A stretch of DNA of 64,000 bases. Source: Dipteris shenzhenensis (taxonomy: Eukaryota > Polypodiophyta > Polypodiopsida > Gleicheniales). Made by a program: the position numbers and the translations under genes. Every line of letters starts with the position of its first letter. The first letter of the stretch is position 1. Location of the stretch: the NCBI GenBank assembly GCA_047967505.1, contig CM106540.1. One strand, written 5' to 3'. Below are positions 55,129-64,000 of this stretch, piece after piece. The notes under the pieces are model-generated. The model saw only the letters and a program-made list of their open reading frames with translations, had not been told where the DNA came from and searched no databases.

Positions 55129-56319
55129 GAAGTTGCTAAGTCATTGGCATGTAACTAGAAAGTAGTTAGAATTGTGACAAGTGGCTGTTGCCAAGTTTGG
55201 GAAGGTGGGTCTCCCACTCCGTTTGAGTATGTGGGTTTTTGGGTGGATAGCCTCGTGCTGCAAGCTTTGTACTCCTATTCTGTTCAAGTAATAAAGCACC
55301 TTCAGGGTGGGGTTCCAGCTCGTTTGGTTCTGGATCCTAGTGCTGTGTGCTGTGTGAAATTGTTCATGTGCTCCATGAATGTTGGCGATTTATTTCTGTC
55401 CAAAGTTATGCTCGAGGTAAGGGTTTCGTGATAGTAGTATCAGAGCAAGGCTTGCCCTCTTTCTCAAGCATGTGATGATTCTAGCACAAGAAGCCTGGAA
55501 GGATTCCTAGAAGCATACGCTGACTATGCCCCTATCTGGTGACGATTTAAAGTGAAGCAATTTATGAGGTTCTTAGAAAGGAGTGGCGATCACGAGTTGT
55601 CTACCAAGGGTGTGGGCAAGAAGAGCACATCAGGTGGAGCTTGGCAAAATCTTCATGAGCATGAGCAATTCATAGAGTCACAGGATAGTTCCGCACTTGA
55701 CGTAGGAGTTCAGGATTCATGTGATCTAGCCTCAGTTTTACACAGCCAATGAGATGGCTTCACGCAAGGGAGAACCTGTAACAAGGACGTTGTGTGACGA
55801 AAAATGTAAATACGGTGTGCTGTACATGGGATGTGCTTGGAGTGACTAGGGAGTTGTATAGTGTGCGGTGGGTGCGGTTTTTTACAGTGTGACAGCACCA
55901 AAATGTAAATGTGCAGGAGAGAGAAAGTAGAGAGAGGTAGTATTAATACTATGGGTAGCACAAATGTTTTTTTTGAGAAGGGTGTTAATGTACCCGGTGA
56001 GGTGGCTGCTGTGTGTCAGTAGGAGGTGACTGGAAGGCCTGTGTGTCACTTGGAGCAAGGCACTAAGTGCTTGTGGTGTGCACAAATTCTAAGTGTGAGG
56101 CACAAATGGACTTGGTTAAAGTTTTGAGGGAAAACTTGGAGAGTGGTAAAAGGCAAACATGAGGTGGATAACTAAGGATGATGTGGCACTCATCAAGAAA
56201 GGCATGCATGCATGTGGCTACGTGAGGAAGAAGAAGAGCTTCTAGACGACGGGTTGGAGGTACGTGAAGGTGACGGCTGGAAGCGGGTCTGGGAGGCTGG
56301 AGCTTGTTGGAAGGATCAA
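55129..56319. other. Unassigned; weak LTR and primer-site signals
   Basis: TAGTATCAGAGC at 55435-55446 differs by one base from the iMet primer site and could mark the end of an LTR that includes the 143-bp duplication. Downstream sequence has no retrotransposon coding motif. An 85-codon frame at 55174-55431 and a 66-codon frame at 55552-55752 show no domain. Confidence 0.35.
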
Positions 56320-56880
56320 TAGAGAGAGAGCAGGGAGCTTCTTGTATAGAAGGGGATTGCGACTGCAGGTTGGAGGACGATGGCAATGCGGGTGCTCTGT
56401 GAGCAGATCTCGTCGTGAAAGAGAGGTCGTGGGTTTTGCTGGAAGTGTGAGCCGTTGCCTCAGGGGAGCTTCTAGATCCAAGTGGTTGGATCTATACCAG
56501 AGGGGGGTCTTGATTATGGAGTGCTGGAGGACCATAGACGACGAGAGCTCTGTGAGGACCATGGAAGCTGATTAGTGTGGCTATGGTCACTATTATCTGG
56601 CTGGAAAGGTGGCTTGTTATGTGTATGCAGAGCTCCTTGGCTAGTTGGGGCCGGCACCATCCGTGAGCTTTGTGCACTTTGTAGAAGGAGGGGGGATCAC
56701 GACTGCATGGGTGGGGGGGCATTTTGACTATGGAGGCATGTGCCTCTTGTTGGAGGCTGCTAGAATGAAGGGTTGTTGCTCAGAAGTTGTGGGATCTCTA
56801 TAGTAGGAGGCGGCTTGATAGATGACTGCGACTGGGAGGATCTCAAACGACGGGAGTTTGGTTGTGCAAACACCATGAGT
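56320..56880. repeat. Imperfect tandem repeats of about 100-170 bp
   Basis: The theme GGATCT.TAT..(A/C)AG.AGG, then GACTGC..GG, then GGAGGA..AT..ACGACG, then GAGCTTTGTG recurs about four times (near 56340, 56470, 56680 and 56790) with many substitutions. No ORF is conserved between copies. Confidence 0.5.
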
Positions 56881-58160
56881 AGGAGAAGCTACAACGAGTT
56901 ATCATCACGTGAGACAATGACGGGAAAAGTTGGACTAACCTGAGGACTGAAGAGAAAGATGTTTCTTGGCGCTACACATTCATTGGACGAGGCAACAACG
57001 TGGGTGGACTCGGCCATTGATTGCGCTACTACAGAAGCTGATTAGTGAGGATTTTATGAAGTGTGCACAGTGATGACTTGTGCTTGCAAGGGCTTATGGA
57101 TGACTGCAGAGAAGTAGCCACTAAGTGTTGCAGCTGATCGTGAGGGACTCCTTTCATGACCAAGCCAAGGATGGTGAACTATGACGCTAGAGCTTGCTCA
57201 CTTCAGCTTTCAAGGATTTTGATAGGAGCTTGAGGGCGGCTGGCTGTAGTGAGTATGGTGCTCATTGTTGAACAAGGGAAGCTTGCTTGTGGCAATAGGA
57301 CTATGGACTGCAGAGTGGAGAAGGAATCTTGATGCTTTGATAGAGGAGGCCTGCAATGCATGAGAGAAAGGCGGATGGTGTCTTGCTCTTACATTGAGCT
57401 TTAGTAATTCTCTAAGGCAGTGGTTTGCTGACAGAAGGTATTTGAGTCCTTATGAGCAGTCGTGTGTGAGTAGAAGGGAAACTGCAGTGCTTGGATGATC
57501 ACGTGAAAGATGGGCTGCATCATTTCTAGTGCTTGCTGATGATCTTGGTGAAGATATAATAAGATTTTTGACCGTGGCTAGCTTGTGGGTTGATGTCTTG
57601 AAGAGTCATGAAGTTAGTCTTCATGTGGGTTGTGGGTTGGAAGCATTTGAAGCTAATTTCTCTCTGAGTTATTGAGGGAAGAAGTCCACTTGTCTTGAGT
57701 TGTGTAGTCCATTGGGTTCTTTTTGAGGTTGTGCGGTCCATTATTAGTCAGTTTTTTGTGGGGGGTTGTCTCAGTTCCCAGTTCAAGGATCCATGCTCTG
57801 GTTGCTGGGATATAGCTCCATCTGCAAGCTACCCACACTTTTCTGAGCCCATTGGGTCCTGGCCATAAAAGCCACCTACTGTTGCAGTAAAAGAAGGAAA
57901 TGATCATATCATCGGAGTTTGGGCCAGGGATTTGTGGTCTGTCATTTGAAGGATTTAATTTTGAAATTTTGTTGTCTATGGTCCAGGGTGATTATTGGAT
58001 TGTAGTAATATATGTGAGTGATGAGGAGTGGGCATAGGTTGTTTGGCTTCTGGAGGAAATGTGGCCAGAGTATGTGCTGAATGTAAAGGTGTGTAGAGAC
58101 GAGGATTTTGAATAAAGTCTTTTACCTTGTGATTGTGTTGTTCAGTTGCTTTAAATGTGG
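56881..58160. other. Unassigned stretch
   Basis: No recognisable gene, LTR border or coding motif on either strand. Moderately G-rich plus strand, possibly internal region of a coding-poor LTR element. Confidence 0.35.
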
Positions 58161-59464
58161 CTGAGGGTGGCTGTGAAGGCGGACTATGCTCTATCTCTTT
58201 TGTTCATCGAACATGAAATTATGGGACTTTTGATTTGCGACTCCCGTAATTTGCGCGTGACTACCTTGAGTCTCTGGGGCGCGAGGGTCCGGCCATGGGG
58301 TGGGACTTGGGGAATTAAAATTTCCTAGTGGGCCCTTGGAAATTGTGAATGTGCGCCCAGTTACTAGGCCATCAATTCCTAGGGCCAAAGTGTGCAACAG
58401 GGGGGCCAAAAGAGTGGTGCAATTAAAAATTTGCTAATTTTAACACTGGACTCCAAAAAGAGGAGAGACGCCTGTTTTTGGGGACATAAGGCCAAAATCA
58501 GTTCCAAAAGGAGCCAGATCATCAGTTGCGAGCTGCCAGAGCCAAATTGTCCTCTGCCAGGAGCTTCTAGAGCCTGCCAAGGAAAATCGCCATCAACCAG
58601 GGCCAGTTCCAGTGCATCCAGGGCCTGCCAAAGGAAATCGCACTTGATCCAGGAGCTTGTTGCATATTGCGATTTCAGCCAGGGTGTCTTCTTCAGATTG
58701 CGATTTCATCTCCAGGTCTTCCGGGCTGTGCCAGGTGGCTGCGACCTGCTCTAGGGCTGTTCCTGGTTGCTGTAGAAGATTGCGATTTGCTTTTTCAGGC
58801 TTTTGAGTCTCTACAGGAGATTTTGACCTGATTTCTAAAGCTTTCTGGGTGTTGCTGCTGATTTTGGTAACTTTCCAGGCGTGGGTGTTCTCTTCTAAGC
58901 TGCTTTTGGGGCTGTGCCAGAGCAGAATCAGCTTTTCTTTGCAGGATCTATGGTTTTCCAGCCCCGGTGGCCTATCTTCTGTGGATACTGGGTAGAAGAA
59001 GGCTTGCTTTTTGCCTGCTTTTGCCATTCCCTGATTGGTTGCTGGCTAGTTATTGTGTTTGGGTTTCTTTTCTGGCGAAGAAAGGTTGATTTATGCTGTT
59101 GGGCAGTGGCCTGAGAGGCTATAGATTGTTGGAGGTGCTTTGTTGATTGATTGAACCAGAGTTTGGCTGCTGAGGGCTTGTCTTGCAGTTGTTCAGCCGT
59201 GTCTGGCTGGTTAGGCACTTGGTTGTGCAATTGCAGGTGTGGCACAGACAGTGGATGCTTTTGGGTTCTTTGTTGCATGCTTTGGTTGGCTGAGGACACA
59301 TGGTTGTTTAGTCATTGGATGCCATTTCACCATTTGGAGTTGAGCAGGGAATTACAGGGTGGGCTGGACGGGGAGTTGCGGGCGTTGGTTTGCCTTTGGT
59401 GCCGCTTCCAGAGACCTTTGTAATGAGCCGCTTGGCTTCAAATGAATGTTAAATAAATACCGCA
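58161..59464 (+). repeat. Candidate long LTR ending at a Gypsy-like primer site
   Basis: Non-coding sequence with many short phrases repeated (TTGCGATTT, GCCTGCCA(A), CAGAGCC). The end has AATGTTAAATAAATACCGCA, reminiscent of a polyadenylation region, directly followed by GGGCGCCAACGTTTGGGG. Start and partner were not identified. Confidence 0.35.
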
Positions 59465-59465
59465 A

Positions 59466-59485
59466 GGGGCGCCAACGTTTGGGGC
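59466..59485 (+). other. Candidate Gypsy primer binding site
   Basis: GGGGCGCCAACGTTTGGGGC resembles the GGCGCC-type primer sites of plant Gypsy elements. No gag or pol follows within the next 2 kb. Confidence 0.3.
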
Positions 59486-59489
59486 CAAT

Positions 59490-60270
59490 TGGTGTCCTTG
59501 TATCTGAGTAGGAGCACTCTAGCTCCCTTGTGATTTAATCTGTGGTGCATAATTATTTGTCAATTTACCATATATGCTGTAATCTAGTGGATCCTACCAC
59601 CCTTTACGTTGTTGAGGCTGGTTTCAGAAGCAGCCAAGTTGTGACAACTGGGAAAGTTGACTTCTGGAAGAATGGGAAGTTAGCAGGAATCCTGAATGTG
59701 TGGATGTTTTGGGGGTGAAATGGAATTGATAGTAATCCATCATCTAGAGATAGAAGATATCAGCTTTGCAAGCATCAATTCAAATCATCTCTTTTGGCGA
59801 ATGCCCACCTCGATTTCACCTGCTCAATTCAATTCGCCCAGACAACACACATTTTTCTTAGACAAGCTGTAGCAATTTCATGATATCATGATATAGGGAG
59901 AAGCTCGTGGAGGCTGGAGATAGCACTGTGTCTCTGTGGTCTTCCGATTCCATTTCATGACATTTTGACCTGGGAAGAAGCTCATGGACAGTGGAGAAAC
60001 AATTATAGTGTCGTTTCTACCACAGAGGAAGCACAAGCAGCTGCAGTCCCTAGGGATTTAGGACACGATCCTGACGGTTGATGAAGATCAGTGGGGGAGA
60101 AGAAGTTGAGGTACACTCTGTCTTGACTGTCGGTTCTCAAACCTCCTTCAATTATGTGACTAAGCAACCCCCATATGAGGGAGCACGAATCTAGCTTGGT
60201 GATCTTCAAGCTTAAGCACGCCTTGGCAAGAACCGTGGCGAAAGAAGCTTCTGCAGGGCCCTTGAAGCTT
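59490..60270. other. Unassigned stretch
   Basis: No recognisable gene. Two words around GGGAGAAGCTC(G/A)TGGA recur near 59900 and 59970. A 91-codon antisense frame at 60003-60278 has no domain. Confidence 0.35.
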
Positions 60271-60278
60271 TCCTCCAT

Positions 60279-60500
60279 GTGGTCATGGAGCAGCGAGACA
60301 TGCTTCGTGCTTTAACTGTCCTTGAGAAGGTCGAATCGCAGCCTAATGAATTGAATTGGAAAATCATCAAGGCACAGACTCATGAATGCCTTGGAGAGCT
60401 CTCGATGGCCATGCAAGGTTTTCAAGAACTCTTTGTGCTATGGCCCCTGTCTGCACGTACCTCCAGGAAGCAAACACGAAGCCCACATGGCTTGATCAAC
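60279..60500 (+). pseudogene. Possible TPR-type host gene fragment
   Basis: The frame MEQRDMLRALTVLEKVESQP and NELNWKIIKAQTHECLGELS...MQGFQEL has the helix-turn-helix spacing of a tetratricopeptide repeat (conserved Ala, Leu and Gly positions, N-x-x-W, G-E/D). Near 60427 the likely reading shifts to CTYLQEANTKPTWLDQQLSF in another frame. No start, splice sites or rest of the gene were recognised. It may be an exon of an unrelated gene, a captured fragment, or chance. Confidence 0.3.
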
Positions 60501-60519
60501 AGCTGTCTTTTATAAAGGA

Positions 60520-61527
60520 CAAACAGGATTTGCAGAGAAAGGGAAGTGCGTTTCTTCCTGATTGATTTTAACAGAGAATATATTTCTTTTTATATTCATA
60601 TATATGCCTTCAGCATGGCTGGAAGATTTTTATATAGGGGAAACCAGTACCTCAGTTGACAGTCATAAATATGGTTTTATTCCATTATGACACAGCTATG
60701 TGTTTCCAGTTATTGTATTTCTGAAGATTTCAGTTTAGATATCCTCAAGTATGAGTTCTTTCTATGATAGTTTATTCTTTATATCTATTGTCATCAATGG
60801 TCAAGCATTTTCCTCAGGAATCTATAGAATATATCAGAATTCTGAGGGCCTTTCATGGATTATTATGGCCGACGTGATACAACTTTCGACTCTATCCATC
60901 ATATATATATATATTCTCTTTTGGATGGAGAAATATTTGGAGCCATCCAAGCTGAGAACAGTAATTTCCACTTACAAGACATGGTAAGTGATTGATCGGA
61001 ATAACATCTTTGTGGAGGAAAGGGGAATCCTTTATGAGGGTCTCAAGCAGACGGGGAAAGATCACAAGCAACGATGTCAACAACATCTTAAGCTAAGTAC
61101 ATCTTTCATGTCTCTAAAGTTTTCTGAGTTTTTTAAAACCCTTGTATATCTACGCAAGGAGAAAAGTGGATTGTTTTCTTGAGTTTCGTTTCAGGAGAGC
61201 ATTCTTTTGAATGAACAGCTTATGGAGCATAATCTGCTCAAGTGTTGGTCATCCAGTGAATTATTGGAAAAGTATTGTTCTGATTCTAAGGCTCTCTTAT
61301 TGGGACAGTCTAGCTTGATGGCAAGTATTTTCCAATGAAGCATATGATGCAAAGTGAGTGGATCAGGACTCTAATATTCCTAAATTTTGAACTTATATTC
61401 AGAAGTATGTGGCCAGGATACGTGGCCAAGTTCAAGGGTAATGGTAACTTCCCACAAAGGCAAGACGGTTTGGACCAAAGAAAAATTGTGGAAGTTCCTA
61501 GAAACAGGGGCAAGTGTTCGATATACT
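60520..61527. other. Unassigned A/T-rich stretch
   Basis: Contains short frames (60988-61182, 61335-61610) without recognisable domains. The Copia LTR at 61528 ends it. Confidence 0.4.
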
Positions 61528-61814
61528 TGTTGGGATATCTCAAGGTGTATGCCTCAGACACACCTTGGTTTCTATGTGTGAGTGCTAGAGGTACAGTTAG
61601 GTGCCCATAAGCACAGTTAGGTGGTGGTAAGCCACATAGGATGATTGAGAGAATCTAGAAGCAGATTGAGGAGATGATTGTGGAGCTCTGAAGTCATTAG
61701 TGATGTCAGTGAGCATGGAAGAGGTGCCTACATAAGGACCTCACTCTTCTTCATTCTATATGCAAGTATTCAGAATTTGTGTCCACTCTACTCTTTCCTT
61801 TCAGTTTACCAACA
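61528..61814 (+). repeat. 5' LTR of Copia family 4 (287 bp)
   Basis: Starts TGTTGGGATATCTCAAGG and ends TTTACCAACA, so TGTTGG...CCAACA forms the terminal inverted repeat. The primer site follows without a gap. Confidence 0.88.
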
Positions 61815-61826
61815 TGGTATCAGAGC
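61815..61826 (+). other. Primer binding site, initiator Met tRNA type
   Basis: TGGTATCAGAGC directly after the LTR. Confidence 0.92.
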
Positions 61827-62690
61827 CATTTGATCCCCCTTGATTCCATTTCTGCCACATCATCATCTTCTTCTCCACCTTCTTCTTCACCATCTCTTCC
61901 TCTTCTTCCCAAAACTTGCTTAAGCTTGTTCTCCTCCGTTTCTCTGCCATTCTCCATGCCCTTCCTGCTGGAGATACACCTCGAAGGGGCGAACCCTTGG
62001 CTGCAAGGAATTGACGAATCTTCGCCTCTGCTCGTCGCCATTTCACGCAGATCGTCGACTCTTCTTCCTGCGTTTTCTCTGAGATTGCTCCATGCTTCTC
62101 TAATTCCTTTCAGAGGGAGCTTCTCCTTACCTTGAGCTATCCTGTGCTGAAATCTGAGCAGCAATGGCTGCATATTCAAGCTGAAAGCTGAAATCTGAGC
62201 AGCAATGGCTGCATATTCAAGCTGAAAACAGAGAAAAACCAGTCGAAAATGGAGAGGCAAGCTATGGCGCCCTGATGCGAATTTGTGCCCCTTCTCCTCA
62301 GTGGACCTTCTGTGGTATATAAGCTTTCTTTTGCCTCAGAAACCCCCTTTTTCTTTGCTCTGGAGAGTGAGATTCAAGCCCTCCAAGTTCAGTCTTTTGA
62401 TTTTGACAGTTTTGACAAGTTTTTGAAAGTGATGCTACTCTAGCATTTCTGAGTTTTTGAAGTTTTCAATAACATCAGTACAACTATGGCTTCAGCTTTG
62501 CTTTGCCTGGTTTTGATTGGAAAGCTTTCGTTTTAGCCACCTCTATGAAGCATGTAAGAAAAAGCATCATTGATTGAATTTTGGTCACTAGTCTTTGCTA
62601 CATTAAATGCTTATATTTGGAAGCCTTTCAGTTGTTATTCTAGCCTTGTAAGAGAGAAGACACTGCCCAATACCTGGGTTAGACCCTCTC

Positions 62691-63020
62691 ATGGCTACCA
62701 TATTGAATATAGATAAGTTCAATGGAAAGGGCTTCCACACATGGCAGATGAAGGTGAAATTTGCATTGATGAGGGAAAACCTCTAGGGACTTGTCAAACC
62801 GACTTCAACTTCTTCTTCTACAGCCTCCAATGCTGGAGAATCCTCAGCTCCAACACTCCCGGCAAGGGATCCCGCTAGAGAGGAGAAAGCATATGGTATC
62901 ATTGCTCTTGCTTTAGGAGATGATTATATTCATCACATCTCTGACTTAGAGTCTCCTTCAGAAGCTTGGCAGAAGCTTGACATGATTTTTGGTGCTAGCT
63001 CTCACATCTCAAAATTATCA
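62691..63020 (+). pseudogene. Copia family 4 gag N-terminus, one stop, truncated
   Basis: MATILNIDKFNGKGFHTWQM and KVKFALMRENL, a stop at 62784-62786 where the family has Trp or Gln, then GLVKP, and AYGIIALALGDDYIHHISDL and SEAWQKLDMIFGAS. This is the UBN2-type Copia gag. The frame breaks at about 63020, where LINE G sequence begins. Confidence 0.88.
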
Positions 63021-63024
63021 CTGT

Positions 63025-64000
63025 CCCGTCGTGTACGGTCTCTGTGTCCCTCGTCCAGCAGTGGTGTGTCGGCTCTCTCCACCGATCCATACATCTCTCA
63101 TGACGGCTAGCTCCTCCTCCTCTATCCCACAGTGTCCCGGAGCTGAGTCAAATCATAGAAATCCGTGACCTGTCCTTGCACTCGGTCTACCTCAGTACCT
63201 TGTGGTGCGGTGGTTCCATCTTGTTGCTCTCTGATATGTCGTAGTAGTGTCCCTCTGTGTCGTCGCATCTCCATTAGGTATAGCCCTATACAGACCTGGT
63301 CCTGGAAGTGGATAAGTCATGAGAGTGGGCCAAAGCCGTGCCCCTCCTGAAAAAGGCAGTGGTAGCGCCCTCAGATCTTATAGTTAGGTTGGGCAGACAC
63401 ATAGAAAGTGCTCCTTTGTCTCGACCGCCCCCATCGTGCACAACCTACAAGTCCACTGTTCTCTGGGTATGCCTGTAGCTCTCCCTACCTCGATCCTCAG
63501 TTAATGGGACGAGACCCGCATGTGTCCGATGGCAATCCTCAACGCGTGTGAGACTCTATCCTCGAGATACTGAGGTCTGATGATGAGCCCATCCTCCGAT
63601 ACTCTCCGAAAATGGTCATAGTAGAGTTGGGTCTTGGTGGGAAACTCCTGGTCCCTCCCCCCCAAGTGCGAGATGTGTGGAGCTGAAGGAGATCCAACCG
63701 TATGATGTGGTTAATCTCATCCCGTGGGATCAAATCGGGCGGTGCATCCATGCTATACTGAAACAGGGGAAGCCAATCCATCTGAATGCCGTGACTGGCA
63801 AAGCATATAGTGTTGCGTGCATATCATGTTGTACCGATCCCACTCTTTGCTAGTCGTATGGAAGACTCTAGTGCCATGGTGCTCCCTTGCCTCCTAGGCG
63901 GCCTATGAAAGATGTAATCTCATCAATGTAGAGCTCGAAGAGAGTCGGTGAAAGAAAGAAAGATATATTAACGTCCTCGGGAGGCCTCATGGGCCTATGG
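63025..64000 (-). mobile_element. LINE G fragment: RT piece, C-terminal region and zf-RVT
   Basis: Minus strand from the window edge: a piece of RT reading LSPTLFELYIDEITSFIGRL (about 63920-63950), normally shortly before the YADD motif, then a deletion to QMDWLPLFQYSMDAPPDLIP and HIIRLDLLQLHTSRTW. Next come ALRIAIGHMRVSSH*LRIEV and the zinc finger CRLCTMGAVETKEHFLCVCP. Same family as LINE F and probably the same clade as LINE A. It inserted into or recombined with the Copia gag. The right end lies outside. Confidence 0.8.

Larger units (their letters stand above)
61528..63020 (+). mobile_element. Copia element 5' end (family 4): LTR, primer site, leader, gag
   Basis: LTR, iMet primer site, leader of about 880 bp, then gag from ATG 62691. 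The gag sequence is cut at about 63020 by an antisense LINE (LINE G). The pol region and 3' LTR are not in the window. The LTR start and C/T-rich leader resemble those at 17706-18210. Confidence 0.88.
45196..64000 (+). other. TPLATE: TPLATE intron 4, more than 18.8 kb, open at the right edge
   Basis: No further TPLATE exon could be recognised on either strand up to the window end, while the donor at 45196 is in frame. I infer that all of this is intron filled with transposons. The alternative is that the gene is disrupted or truncated here; transcripts are needed to tell. Confidence 0.65.

Noticed and set aside
55174-55431. Frame containing EYVGFWVDSLVLQALYSYS, considered as the next TPLATE exon
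   Set aside because: Only GFWV and scattered residues resemble the expected continuation. The acceptor and reading order do not fit, and the sequence continues LTR-like DNA.
55435-55446. TAGTATCAGAGC as a definite Copia primer site
   Set aside because: One mismatch, no clear LTR start and no gag downstream. Kept only as a weak signal within an unassigned feature.
1-64000. tRNA, rRNA or organelle-derived genes
   Set aside because: No cloverleaf, rRNA core motif or organelle gene was recognised by eye. A covariance-model scan would be the decisive test.

Overview
This window is nuclear DNA of a land plant. It holds one host gene that can be recognised with confidence and about 18 transposable elements or fragments. 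The host gene is TPLATE, a large subunit of the plant TPLATE/TSET adaptor complex for clathrin-mediated endocytosis. It lies on the plus strand, starts at 25904 and runs off the right end. Four exons are visible: 25904-27631, 27839-28203, 32048-32351 and 45073-45195. They encode about 840 residues, and the C-terminal part is not in the window. Its introns are very long: 3.8 kb, 12.7 kb and more than 18.8 kb. Together with dense nested Copia, Gypsy and LINE copies, this suggests a large-genome non-flowering vascular plant such as a fern or gymnosperm. The species cannot be fixed from the sequence.

Region 1 (1-25.5 kb, upstream of the gene) is transposon debris. It contains a decayed Ty3/Gypsy pol (about 2.0-4.98 kb), an unclassified promoter plus gag-like ORF (6.2-8.6 kb), a deleted Copia element (9.69-12.13 kb), an array of 42-bp hairpin repeats (12.3-13.8 kb) and a Copia LTR with primer site (17.7-18.06 kb). 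It also contains a structurally complete minus-strand Copia element (18921-24788; 170-bp LTRs, 5-bp target duplication GGAAG) that split an older antisense Gypsy copy.

Region 2 (25.5-45.2 kb) is the TPLATE gene. Intron 2 holds two head-to-tail LINE pieces bounded by (GA)n tracts. Intron 3 holds a nest at least four levels deep: a Copia relic; inside it a coding-poor LTR element (35302-42721, target duplication AGAAG); inside both of that element's LTRs, L1-like LINEs placed in the same (CT)n(CA)n tract; and inside one of those LINEs a solo LTR (39599-40785, target duplication ACTTT).

Region 3 (45.2-64 kb) is presumed to be the start of intron 4. It holds LTR-like promoter DNA, a dense array of ACGT-core motifs, a second Copia family with all pol domains (48.2-52.6 kb) followed by a 267-bp triplication, two antisense LINE fragments of another family, long non-coding LTR-type sequence, and a Copia 5' end with gag (61.5-63.0 kb).

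The observation most worth following is that three L1-like LINE 3' ends each pass through a short poly(A) directly into a (TG)n tract, two of them lying in the two LTRs of a single element. Another LINE copy sits between two (GA)n tracts. This suggests LINEs that insert at dinucleotide microsatellites. All domain calls were made by eye from translations; no search was run.
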